From contig NZ_LR732817.1 in NCBI RefSeq assembly GCF_902506195.1, positions 1,004,809-1,068,808 on the forward strand: a stretch of 64,000 nucleotides of DNA. Direction: 5' to 3'. Made by a program: the position numbers and the translations under genes. Of the stretch, positions 1-7,934 are shown piece after piece (within the stretch, counting starts at the first letter, position 1; each line of letters begins with the position of its first letter). This DNA is from Citricoccus sp. K5 (GTDB lineage Bacteria > Actinomycetota > Actinomycetes > Actinomycetales > Micrococcaceae). Under the pieces are notes generated by a model. That model did not search any database. It saw only the letters and a list, made by a program, of their open reading frames with translations, and was not told the DNA's origin.

Positions 1-2
1 TG

Positions 3-1688
3 GCACACGACGACCGATACACCCTGCACCTGCGCGGTCACCTGCCGTGGAACTACCCCTACGTGTGGAAGAATCTCGTCCGCCGGGAATCGTATCTGGC
101 CTTCTTCGAGCGGCTGCAGCGTAATCCCGGGCTCCGGCAGGCCGTGGTGTTCGATTCTTTCGGACCGGACATGGGGAACTGGTTCCGCGGTATTGGCTGG
201 ATGCTCTCGACGAGCACCCGGGAAACCTTCCATCTGGCGCCGGCCGAGGGGATGGCTTCCGGCGCGGTGCCCGTGGTCTGGCGTCGCGAGGGCTCAGATG
301 AGATCTTCCCTGAGCGGTGGAACGTGGACGATGCCGCGCAGGCCGCTGAGTTGATACTCAACGCCAACGAGGATCCCGCCCGCTACGACGTGCACGGGTT
401 TGAGGCCGCGTCGTTCGCGCGTCGCTACGATGCACGTACGGTGGTGCACGATTGGTTGAACCGGGTACTGGGGCCCACCGAAGCCTCTGGACGCTCCGGG
501 CCAGCGGCCCAACTGGTGGAGGTGGACCCCTCGACGGGCCTCACAGGGACATGGGCCGAGGCCGAAACTTTGGTGGCAGCGGACCAGCACGTCCGTGCCC
601 AGGCACTCATTGATCCGACCGTGGACCACCCATGGCAGCAGACATCACGGCAGCGACGGCTCGCCGGCGAGGTCTTTGGTGTTCCGGCCCTGCGCCAACG
701 CGTGCATCACCTTCTGAGCCGTCGTGTATACCCGCCCCTGCGCCCGGGTGGAGTATCCGCACTGGTGGTGTATGGACCAGGTCTTTCAGCTAGGGACGCC
801 GTCAGCGCCCTTGCCGTCGGCCCGCTGTCCACGATCCACTTGCCTGCGGCCTGGGATCAGGCGAATTCCGTACTCGATGCCTGGGTGGACCGGATCAGCC
901 GGCGTGCGCTACAGGACGGTGCGGGGTCAGTACACGCGGTTGGCGATGAACTCACGGCCGTCGCGGTGGAGGTGGCCGCTCAACGGCTGGGACTGCAGTC
1001 CACATGGGATGTCACCGAGAGGTCCGGTGCGGCCGACCGCATTGCGGCCGCGGCGGCCGACCCCTATCGCGCCTCCGACCGTGGCATTCTGTCCCTGATG
1101 GCAGCCCGCCATGCCGGGGTGGTCCACGGGGCGCAGACCCAGGGCCTGGACGTCAGATCGCCCATCGAGGACAGAATCGCGCGCCCCCTGCTGATGCGGA
1201 GGCCGGTGGTCGGCCTCATCGGCGGCAACCTCGACCTGACGCCCTTGGCCAGGCCCTTGCGTGGGGTTAAACTGGACCGTCAGTCGTCTCTGCTGCGGAT
1301 CCGCGAGGGACTTGACGCCCTCGTGATCAGCGGCCGCGCGGCCAGGCATGCGGAATGGAACACGATTGTGTCCGGTTCGGATACGGTCCTCGACCTGGCC
1401 ATCACGGAGGCTCGGCGCTACAACGTCCCGATTGGGTTCCTCGACGACGATTCGGCCGACCTGGAACCAGTGTTGCGTTATGCGCGACGGGTTGATGTGG
1501 TCCTCGCCCCTGGGGCGGAGGACGTGGACAGGCTGCATGATCGACGGATCGTCCCGACCCAGGTGGCCAGCGCCTTGCCGAAGGCGCAGCCCGATGGCGT
1601 CGGACCGGCGTCGTCGCTTCTGAACAGAGCCGAAGCGCTCGAATTGATCTTTCGAATGTTGCGCATCAACCAGCAGCTCCCATCCTGA
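3..1688 (+). CDS. Glycosyltransferase, GT4-like (5' truncated by window)
   Basis: The frame is open to the first base of the window, so the N-terminus lies outside; 561 codons are visible. The first ~120 visible residues look like the nucleotide-sugar-binding half of a GT-B enzyme, with FGPDMGNWFRGIGWMLSTS and then E..HLAPAEGMASGAVPVV, the usual 'E-x7-E' region of GT4 glycosyltransferases. The remaining ~350 residues contain Rossmann-like stretches (VSALVVYGPG, RPVVGLIGGNLDL, IPIGFLDDDS-like) that I cannot assign to a family. Neighbouring wecB, the ABC exporter and the acyltransferase suggest a role in wall or capsule polysaccharide assembly. The acceptor and sugar cannot be told from sequence. 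A cluster of insertion sequences starts right after the stop codon. Confidence 0.7.
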   Translation, partial: AHDDRYTLHLRGHLPWNYPYVWKNLVRRESYLAFFERLQRNPGLRQAVVFDSFGPDMGNWFRGIGWMLSTSTRETFHLAPAEGMASGAVPVVWRREGSDEIFPERWNVDDAAQAAELILNANEDPARYDVHGFEAASFARRYDARTVVHDWLNRVLGPTEASGRSGPAAQLVEVDPSTGLTGTWAEAETLVAADQHVRAQALIDPTVDHPWQQTSRQRRLAGEVFGVPALRQRVHHLLSRRVYPPLRPGGVSALVVYGPGLSARDAVSALAVGPLSTIHLPAAWDQANSVLDAWVDRISRRALQDGAGSVHAVGDELTAVAVEVAAQRLGLQSTWDVTERSGAADRIAAAAADPYRASDRGILSLMAARHAGVVHGAQTQGLDVRSPIEDRIARPLLMRRPVVGLIGGNLDLTPLARPLRGVKLDRQSSLLRIREGLDALVISGRAARHAEWNTIVSGSDTVLDLAITEARRYNVPIGFLDDDSADLEPVLRYARRVDVVLAPGAEDVDRLHDRRIVPTQVASALPKAQPDGVGPASSLLNRAEALELIFRMLRINQQLPS

Positions 1689-1699
1689 GGGAGATCGGA

Positions 1700-2066
1700 C
1701 CCGGCAGGGGACGATCGTGGCCAGCGGCAGTTTCTTGTGATTCGCCCCGGCCCCTTGTGTCCTGGTCCGGACGGGTGGTGTGCGTGGCGTGCTGACGAGC
1801 TCGGGCGATATTCGCATCGACCGAGACGGACCAGTCGATCTGTCCGGCCGCATCCGCCTCGGCCGGCACGTGGGCCAGAACTCCGTCCCACGTGCCATCC
1901 TGCGGCGTAGCGGCGGTGCCGCTTCCACACCGGTCTGCCGGGGGCCGAACTGTTCCGGGGCAGGTCCCGCCACGGGATCCCGGTCCGGTACCGTTACGCG
2001 ATCCCGTTGACCTCACGCCACCAGCCTGCCTCGCGCCTCATCGCAGATATGGGAGACACGCCCTAG
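1700..2066 (-). pseudogene. IS5-family transposase remnant (N-terminal part)
   Basis: Read on the minus strand in three alternating frames this stretch gives the start of an IS5-family (DDE) transposase: RYRTGIPWRDLP, then EQFGPRQT, then VWKRHRRYAA, then DGTWDGVLAHV and IDWSVSVDANIARARQHA. The frame changes between blocks, and a TAA interrupts the codons just before RYRTG, so it cannot be translated as one protein. The catalytic C-terminal half is missing. At 2047-2066 the sequence ATATGGGAGACACGCCCTAG resembles a terminal inverted repeat of this type of element. This is a decayed, 5'-end fragment and explains most of the otherwise gene-free stretch 1689-2189. Confidence 0.7.
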
Positions 2067-2189
2067 ACGGTATGTAGTGACCCGTCCGGCGTGGAGGGGT
2101 TGCGGGCCGGGGCCTCGCTCACAGAGATTCGTGGGTTACCGGACAAGAAGCCCCTTGCCCGGCCTTGCCGACAGTTGTGGGAGGCCCCG

Positions 2190-3281
2190 GTGTTTACCGA
2201 GCGTACGAGTGTCGGGCTCGATGTGCACGCACGATCCGTCGCCGCGGCGGCGATCGATGGCGTCACGGGAGAGCTCATCCAGACCAGACTGACCCCGTCA
2301 CATGAGCACATCCTGTCCTGGCTGGGCGATCTGCCTGGCCCGGTGGCGGTGGCCTACGAGGCCGGCCCCACCGGATTCGGCCTGTACCGGGCCCTGACCG
2401 AGGCCGGGATCCGGTGTGAGGTCGTGGCCCCGTCCAAGCTCCAGCGGCCGGCCGGAGACCGGATCAAGACCGATGCGAAGGACGCGGTGCACCTGGCCAG
2501 GCTGCTGCGCCTGGACGAGGTGACCTCGGTGGCGGTGCCCTCCGCGGATCAGGAGTCAGCCCGGGACTTGGTCCGGGCTCGGGAAGACTGCCGGGGCGAT
2601 TTGATGCGGGCCCGGCACCGGCTCTCGAAGCTGCTGCTGCGCCAGGGCCTGGTCTATAACGGCGGCCAGGCCTGGACCGGTGCCCACCACACGTGGCTGG
2701 TGCACGAGGCCCGGCCTCGGCTGACACAGCGGCCGACCCTGATGGCGTTCGAATCCGACTACGAGACCGTGATGGCCACTCTGGCCCGCCGTGACCGGCT
2801 CGATGCGGCCATCGGGGCCATGGCCGCGGACTCGGAGTTCACGGATGTGGTGCGCTGGCTGGGGTGCTTGCGCGGGGTCTCTACCCTGACCGGGTTCGGT
2901 CTTGCGGTGGAGATCGGTGACTGGCATCGGTTCACCGGCAACACCATCGGTTCCTTCGTTGGACTGGTCCCCTCGGAACACTCATCTGGTGCCTCCCGGG
3001 CCCAGGGGCCGATCACGAAAGCCGGTAACACCCACGCCCGTCGCCTGCTGGTCGAGGCCGCCTGGCACCACCGCCCCCAATACCGGATCGGCAAAACCAT
3101 GCAGGACCGATGGAATCTCGCCCCGGCCCAGGCCCGGCTCCGTGGTGATGCCGGCAACCGGCGCCTACATCAGCGCTGGGTCCGGTTCCTTCAGCGCAAT
3201 AAGCGGGGCACCGTGGCTAATGTGGCCATCGCCCGGGAACTGGCCGGCGGGTGCTGGTCTCTGGCCGTGATGCAGGAGTAA
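2190..3281 (+). CDS. IS110-family transposase
   Basis: A 363-residue DEDD transposase. The N-terminal RuvC-like domain shows GLDVHARS, VAYEAGPTG and KTDAKDAVHLARLL, supplying the acidic D, E, D, D residues. The C-terminal Transposase_20 domain shows the helix-hairpin-like LRGVSTLTGFGLAVEIGDW and VPSEHSSG with the conserved serine. The frame is open further upstream, but GTG at 2190 is preferred: GGGAGG lies five bases before it and the protein then begins with the family's usual N-terminus. Members of this family recombine DNA through a guide RNA made from their own non-coding ends. No internal stop or frameshift is visible, so the enzyme may be active. It lies between an IS5 remnant and a broken IS481 copy. 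Confidence 0.9.
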   Translation: MFTERTSVGLDVHARSVAAAAIDGVTGELIQTRLTPSHEHILSWLGDLPGPVAVAYEAGPTGFGLYRALTEAGIRCEVVAPSKLQRPAGDRIKTDAKDAVHLARLLRLDEVTSVAVPSADQESARDLVRAREDCRGDLMRARHRLSKLLLRQGLVYNGGQAWTGAHHTWLVHEARPRLTQRPTLMAFESDYETVMATLARRDRLDAAIGAMAADSEFTDVVRWLGCLRGVSTLTGFGLAVEIGDWHRFTGNTIGSFVGLVPSEHSSGASRAQGPITKAGNTHARRLLVEAAWHHRPQYRIGKTMQDRWNLAPAQARLRGDAGNRRLHQRWVRFLQRNKRGTVANVAIARELAGGCWSLAVMQE

Positions 3282-3500
3282 CACCCCATAGACCGCTTCG
3301 TCCTGCGACGATGGATGGTGGCAGCGCGAGGAGCGACCCGCGAGACAACTATGGGCAACCGGACGCCATGCCCGGTGACGCCCGACTCTAGACACGCGGT
3401 CCTGCTCCTGCCGAACACCCCGTCTTGCGGTAGCCAACCCGCGCATATCAGTCTGACCGCGCGTCGACTGTCGACACGCTCACCAGACCGCCGCCAGGAC
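3282..3500 (+). other. Non-coding right flank of the IS110 element (guide RNA candidate)
   Basis: No plausible gene is present between the IS110 stop codon and the hairpin at 3501. Small self-complementary segments are visible: TCGTC-CTGC-GACGA at 3298-3311 and a GTCGAC-T-GTCGAC motif further right. IS110/IS1111 elements carry a structured bridge or seek RNA in one of their non-coding ends, so this stretch, or the short left flank 2067-2189, is where it should be. Which end is used and the exact element borders cannot be decided from one copy. Confidence 0.3.
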
Positions 3501-3553
3501 GAAGCAAGAGGCGCCCGCCCCATGATCAGGGACGGGCGCCTCGCCCTGCTTCT
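3501..3553. terminator. Long inverted repeat, probable terminator
   Basis: GAGGCGCCCG (3508-3517) pairs perfectly with CGGGCGCCTC (3533-3542), and outer GAAGCA/TGCTTC segments extend the stem. There is only a weak T-rich tail (CTTCTT). It lies between the IS110 gene and the IS481 copy and could stop transcripts from either side. Confidence 0.5.
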
Positions 3554-3578
3554 TGACAGGAAACCACTACATATCAGA

Positions 3579-3606
3579 TGTACCCAGCCATCACGTTGGT
3601 GACAGT
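3579..3606 (+). repeat. Left inverted repeat of the IS481 copy
   Basis: Starts TGTACCCAGCCATCACG and ends GGTGACAGT; matches 4547-4574 in inverted orientation with a few mismatches. Confidence 0.85.
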
Positions 3607-4468
3607 CGGCTGATGGGCGGGGCCCGCCGAGTGCACTGTGGCCTCGTTCAGTGTTGTAGTGCTCCACCTTGCCGTTCTGCCATGGGCAGTGCGGTCGGAT
3701 GAACTTGTGTCGGGCCCCGATCTCCGCGATCGCAGCGCGTACATCGGTCGAGCGCCGGTATGACCAGTGGTTGTCGGTGATGACTCGCTCGATGCTGGCG
3801 ATGCCATGGACGGCGAAGTACGCCGCGGCACGCAGGATGAACGCCCCGCAGGTGGCGCCCTTCTCGTCGGGCAGCACTTCCGAGTAGGCCAGGCGGGAGT
3901 GGTCATCGACCATGGAGTGCACGAAGTCATAGCCGGACCGCGCCCTCTTCTGGGCCGAGGTCCTGCCCATCATGCGGCCATGGGCCCGCCAACCATCCCC
4001 GTCCGGGACCTTCCCGAGCTTCTTCACGTCCACGTGCACCAGCTCTCCCGGGCGGGCGCGTTCGTAGCGCACCACGGTGGTCTTCGAGGCCCGAATGGGC
4101 TCCCCGGTCATCGGGTCGCAGTCCCGCAGGTACGGCACCTGGTGCCGGACCAGGATGCGAGAGATCGTCCGGGCCGGCACCCCGGTCAGCCGGGCCAGCA
4201 CCGCTGGTCCGGCCCGGTGCTCCCACCGGGCGGACACGACCCGATTCTCGGTCTGGCCGGGGGTCTTGGTCGGCATCGTGTGCGGCCTGGAGGACCGGTC
4301 TTGAAGGCCGACCTCGCCCTCGGTGGCATAGCGGCCGATCCACTTGTACACGCACTTGCGGGAAACCCCCATCGCGGCGGCGATATGCGGGGGTTTCCAC
4401 CCGTCCTCGTGGCGCTGGATGATCAATCGGCGGCCATGGACGGTCAGCCGGGCATTACGGTGGGACAC
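3591..4468 (-). pseudogene. IS481-family transposase, in-frame deletion plus frameshift
   Basis: GTG at 4466-4468 preceded by AGGAGG starts the protein (SHRNARLTVHGRRLIIQR). A helix-turn-helix region (HIAAAMGVSRKCVYKWIGRY) is followed by the rve core with HVDVKKLGKVPDGDGWR (first D), DDHSRLAYSEVLPDE, ERVITDNHWSYR (second D) and HCPWQNGKVE (catalytic E). Intact relatives have about 30 more residues between NGKVE and YNTERGHSALGG; here the two are fused directly (NGKVEHYNTERGHSALGG). A one-base shift follows, so the expected end PPISRLSPT-stop is read only in another frame, with its TGA at 3591-3593. The uncorrected frame runs on to 3191, across the element border and into the end of the IS110 gene. 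Probably inactive. Confidence 0.85.
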
Positions 4469-4546
4469 GGGAGCCTCCTGTGTGCTGGTGCAGCCTTCGA
4501 CAAGCCACACCTCACCGGGAGGCTCCCCTCACGTTAACCCCGAAAC

Positions 4547-4574
4547 ACCGTCACCAACCTCATGGCCGGATACA
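4547..4574 (-). repeat. Right inverted repeat of the IS481 copy
   Basis: Read on the minus strand it starts TGTATCCGGCCATGAGG and ends GGTGACGGT, matching the left end. Confidence 0.85.
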
Positions 4575-4575
4575 C

Positions 4576-5736
4576 CTAGAGGGTGAAGTCCTCGATCCGT
4601 TCCCCGACCCCGAGCAGTTGGGCGATGGCGGCTGCAGTGCGGCCGGCGGCACGGCCGTCTCCGTAGGGGTTGACGGCGTGGGCCATGGTCTCATAGGCCG
4701 TGCGGTTGGTCAGTAGGGCGGTGGTCTCTGCGACGAGCCGTTCCTCGTCGGTACCGATCAGCTTCACGGTCCCGGCTGTCACGGCTTCGGGGCGTTCCGT
4801 GTTCTCCCGCATGACGAGGACCGGCTTGCCGAGGGACGGTGCCTCCTCCTGTACTCCGCCGGAGTCGGACAGGACCACATCGGAAATGTTCATCAGGTGG
4901 GTGAACTCCCCGTAGGCCAGAGGCTCGGTGACCAGCACGTTGTCCAGACCCTGCAGTGCGGGCAGGACGGCCTCGCGCACCACCGGATTGCGGTGGGCCG
5001 GGAGCACGATGGTCAGTCCGGGGATGCCTTCGGCCAGGCGGGCCAGGGCGCGGCCGACGCCACGCATGGCATCGCCCTGGTTTTCGCGGCGGTGGGTGGT
5101 CACCAGTAGCACTTGGCCGGAACCGGAGGTCGTGCGCTCGGCCAGGTCCTGCAGGGCGGGGTCCGTGAAGGGCACCCGCTTCTCCACGGTCGTGAGCAAG
5201 GCGTCGATGACGGTGTTGCCCGTGACGACGATGTCATCTGGATTGACGTTTTCGGCCACGAGGTTGGCGCGGGACGTCGAGGTGGGGGCCAGGTGCAGGG
5301 AGGAGATCTGGGAGGTGATCTTGCGGTTCGCCTCCTCCGGGAAGGGGGAGAACAGGTTGTGCGAGCGCAGTCCGGCCTCGGCGTGGACGACCGGAACCCC
5401 CAGGTAGAAGGCGGCGATGGCGCCGGCCGTCGAGGTCGTCGTGTCGCCCTGGACTACCACGGCATCAGGCTTCTGCTCCTGGATCAGGGTGTCCAGCCCG
5501 GCGAGGGTGCGCCCCATGATTCCGTTGAGAGTCTGGTTCGGGAGCATGATGTTCAGATCGGCATCCGGAACGATGCCGAAAAGCTCATTGACCTGGTCGA
5601 GCATCTCACGGTGCTGGCCGGTGACGGTGGTGAAGCACTCGAACCGGTCGTCGTCCTGCAATGCCCGGACGATGGGGGCCATCTTGATGGCTTCGGGCCG
5701 TGTGCCGTAGATCGGCATGATCTTCTGGGGGGTCAT
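4576..5736 (-). CDS. wecB: UDP-N-acetylglucosamine 2-epimerase (non-hydrolysing)
   Basis: 386 residues, normal length for the WecB/MnaA family, which interconverts UDP-GlcNAc and UDP-ManNAc in the cytoplasm to supply ManNAc for wall teichoic acids, linkage units or capsules. Family motifs are clear: IYGTRPEAIKMAP near the N-terminus, VVVQGDTTTS, VPVVHAEAGLRSHNLFSPFPEEANR, VTGNTVIDALL, and near the end SDSGGVQEEAPSLGKPVLVMRENTERPEA. ATG at 5736 follows GAGGA. It diverges from the TagG-like permease gene. Its stop codon lies one base from the IS481 inverted repeat, so the element inserted just behind the gene without removing recognised domains. Confidence 0.93.
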   Translation of the reverse strand: MTPQKIMPIYGTRPEAIKMAPIVRALQDDDRFECFTTVTGQHREMLDQVNELFGIVPDADLNIMLPNQTLNGIMGRTLAGLDTLIQEQKPDAVVVQGDTTTSTAGAIAAFYLGVPVVHAEAGLRSHNLFSPFPEEANRKITSQISSLHLAPTSTSRANLVAENVNPDDIVVTGNTVIDALLTTVEKRVPFTDPALQDLAERTTSGSGQVLLVTTHRRENQGDAMRGVGRALARLAEGIPGLTIVLPAHRNPVVREAVLPALQGLDNVLVTEPLAYGEFTHLMNISDVVLSDSGGVQEEAPSLGKPVLVMRENTERPEAVTAGTVKLIGTDEERLVAETTALLTNRTAYETMAHAVNPYGDGRAAGRTAAAIAQLLGVGERIEDFTL

Positions 5737-5867
5737 GTAAAAGGGTCCTCGCGGTGGTTCTTCGGGTCACGTGGGGTTTGCCTCGATGCTACCGTCGGGA
5801 CACCGGGTCGGCGTTCCGCAGCACACCGGCGACCCGCGTGCCGCCCGGGCAGCCGAACCGATGCGCC

Positions 5868-5873
5868 TATAAT
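5868..5873 (+). promoter_or_regulatory. -10 box upstream of the exporter genes
   Basis: A perfect TATAAT stands out in GC-rich DNA 75 bases before the TTG start of the permease gene. No clear -35 TTGACA is visible at the right distance. Confidence 0.5.
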
Positions 5874-5947
5874 GATCGGCAGTAATAACGGCTCCGGCCC
5901 GCGTCCCATGGCGGCCGCCCGGACACCTGAAGCGAACTGGAGTAACT

Positions 5948-6856
5948 TTGTTGAACAGCACTGGGCGGGACGCCGTCGCGGACGGCGAACCGTCGGTCCC
6001 CGGTGCGCTTTCGGTGCACATGTCCGGCCTGAAGAGGGTCGGAGCCCGTCCAACACTGGGCAACTACCTGGCCCGGCTGTGGGGTGTGCGGCATTTCATC
6101 GCCTATGAAGCCAAGGTTTCCGTCGGCGTCGAGAACCGTGAGCATCTACTCGGCAACATCTGGCTCGTTTTGACCCCGCTGCTCAACGGTGCAACTTACT
6201 TCCTGATCTTCGGCCTGTTGCTGGGCACCTCCCGCGGCGTGGAGAATTTCCTTGCCTATCTCACGGTTGGCGTGTTCATGTTCACGTTCACCAGCCGGAC
6301 AGTGATGCAGGGCGCGAATTCCCTGACGCGCAAGAACAACGTGGTCGAGGCGTTCAATTTCCCCCGCATCGCCTTGCCGGTGTCCTCGGTGCTCAAGGAG
6401 TCCTTGACCTACGGCATCACCCTGGTCACCATGCTCTTGCTGATCCTGGCCGTTCCGCCGTTGGAGGTCATCTCCTGGCGGTGGCTGCTATTGATCCCCA
6501 CGGTGCTCCTGCAGTTGGTGCTCATCATGGGACTCGTGCTGTTGTTCGCCCGGATCGTGTCCAAGGTCCGCGACTTCTCGCAGATCCTGACGTTTGCCCT
6601 GCGTGTCTGGATGTATGGGTCCGGGGTCTTCTACTCGTTCGAGAGCATTATTAGCCACCCCGGAGTCCTGGCCGTCCTGCAGTTCAATCCCATGCACCAG
6701 GTCCTGGACATTTCCCGCAAGTCCCTGCTGTACGGGGTCACCCCCGGCTGGGATCAGTGGCTGATCCTCGCGGGTTGGGCCGTGGGGCTGTTCGTGGTGG
6801 GATTGCTCGCCTTCTGGCGCGCTGATGAATCGCTCGGCAGGGACGCCAGCAGATGA
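5948..6856 (+). CDS. Polysaccharide/teichoic acid ABC exporter, permease subunit (TagG-like)
   Basis: 302 residues of the ABC-2 exporter type. A cytoplasmic N-terminus of ~70 residues (GNYLARLWGVRHFIAYEAKVS) is followed by about six membrane segments, including NGATYFLIFGLLLG, LAYLTVGVFMFTF, SLTYGITLVTMLLLILAVPP, WLLLIPTVLLQLVLIMGLVLL and LAGWAVGLFVVGLLAFW. The segment RVWMYGSGVFYSFE and FNPMHQVLDISRKSLL are typical of TagG/Wzm permeases. TTG at 5948 has GGAG five bases upstream; a second TTG follows directly. The stop overlaps the ATPase start by four bases (ATGA), so both form one operon. Expected to move a lipid-linked wall or capsule glycan across the membrane. Confidence 0.88.
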   Translation: MLNSTGRDAVADGEPSVPGALSVHMSGLKRVGARPTLGNYLARLWGVRHFIAYEAKVSVGVENREHLLGNIWLVLTPLLNGATYFLIFGLLLGTSRGVENFLAYLTVGVFMFTFTSRTVMQGANSLTRKNNVVEAFNFPRIALPVSSVLKESLTYGITLVTMLLLILAVPPLEVISWRWLLLIPTVLLQLVLIMGLVLLFARIVSKVRDFSQILTFALRVWMYGSGVFYSFESIISHPGVLAVLQFNPMHQVLDISRKSLLYGVTPGWDQWLILAGWAVGLFVVGLLAFWRADESLGRDASR

Positions 6857-7830
6857 CCGCCGCCGCACATCACGGGTCTCGGGACCCGGAGCAGGAGGAG
6901 TACGTGTCCGAGCAGCTCGACCTGGACGAGGCGGAAGCCGGTCCGGACGGGGGGGCCGCCCCGGGGAACTCCGAGCCGACAATCGACCGGACTAACCGTC
7001 CCGCCTTGGTCCTGGACCGGATCTCCATGACCTACAAGGTGCCCTCAACCCGCGACGAGGTCGCCGAGCACCTGCCCTGGTACAAGAGGGCAGTCTACGG
7101 CGTGGTCCGCCGGCAGCCTCGGGTCTCGGTCCGGGCGTTGCGGCAACTGACGATCGCGGTGGGACAGGGGGAATCCCTCGGAGTGGTGGGCCGCAACGGC
7201 TCCGGCAAGTCGACGTTGTCTAAGATCATCTCCGGCAAGCTGATGCCCACCACCGGCGAGGTCTGGTCCAGCGGAACGCCCATGATGCTCGGGGTCAACG
7301 CTGCTCTCGTCTCCGCCATCTCCGGGCGGCAGAACATCATCCTGGGCTGCTTGGCCTTGGGCATGTCGCGGGCGGAAATCGACCAGCGGCTGCCTGAAAT
7401 CGAGGAATCCACCGGACTGGGCACGTCGATCCACCTGCCCATCGACACCTACTCCTCGGGCATGAGCGCCCGGTTGCGCTTTGCCATTGCCACGAGCCGG
7501 GACCCCGAGGTGCTCGTCATCGACGAGGCGCTCAACGTCGGTGACGCGCAGTTCAAAGAGCGCTCGCACGCCCGGATGAGGGAATTGCGTGAAAGTGCGG
7601 GTTGCGTGGTGTTGGTGAGCCATAACCGCAAGACCATCTCCGACAGCTGCTCCCGGGTGCTGTGGCTGGACCGCGGCGTCCCAATGGCCGACGGTGACCC
7701 GGAGGAAGTCCTAGAGGGCTATGCCCGCTACAATTTCCTGCTGGCGAAGCAGCGTCTCCAGGAGGCGGAAGCGCATCTCGAGTCGTTCCGTTCGACCTAC
7801 CGGCCGATGCCCATTCAGCGGCTTCCCTGA
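6853..7830 (+). CDS. Polysaccharide/teichoic acid ABC exporter, ATPase subunit (TagH-like)
   Basis: 325 residues. The N-terminal ~50 residues are acidic and poorly conserved. The nucleotide-binding domain then has MTYKVPSTRDEV (A-loop area), Walker A GRNGSGKST, the signature YSSGMSARLRFAIA and Walker B EVLVIDEALNVGD, followed by the switch histidine in VLVSHNRKTI. The segment between Y-loop and Walker A (LPWYKRAVYGVVRRQPRVSVRAL) is characteristic of TagH/Wzt ATPases. There is no large C-terminal carbohydrate-binding domain, which argues for a TagH-like rather than a long Wzt-like protein. Translationally coupled to the permease. Confidence 0.9.
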   Translation: MTAAAHHGSRDPEQEEYVSEQLDLDEAEAGPDGGAAPGNSEPTIDRTNRPALVLDRISMTYKVPSTRDEVAEHLPWYKRAVYGVVRRQPRVSVRALRQLTIAVGQGESLGVVGRNGSGKSTLSKIISGKLMPTTGEVWSSGTPMMLGVNAALVSAISGRQNIILGCLALGMSRAEIDQRLPEIEESTGLGTSIHLPIDTYSSGMSARLRFAIATSRDPEVLVIDEALNVGDAQFKERSHARMRELRESAGCVVLVSHNRKTISDSCSRVLWLDRGVPMADGDPEEVLEGYARYNFLLAKQRLQEAEAHLESFRSTYRPMPIQRLP

Positions 7831-7934
7831 TGCGCCCCGTGGTCGTCTGACGAGGCTCCTCGCTCCCTGCGGGTGCTTGGGGAATATGCCCACGATGTGT
7901 TGGACGTACAGGGCCAGCACGACGGGGCAACGGA

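Larger units (their letters stand above)
3579..4574 (-). mobile_element. IS481-family insertion sequence, internally deleted
   Basis: The element is bounded by imperfect 28-base inverted repeats, 3579-3606 and 4547-4574, both beginning TGTA(C/T)CC(A/G)GCCAT when read inward. It is 996 bases, about 90 shorter than usual for this type, which fits the deletion seen in its transposase. No target-site duplication is obvious. The right end falls one base beyond the stop codon of the wecB gene (TAG at 4576-4578). Confidence 0.85.

Noticed and set aside
3767..4537. 256-codon plus-strand frame opposite the IS481 transposase
   Set aside because: Antisense to recognisable transposase motifs, no independent similarity.
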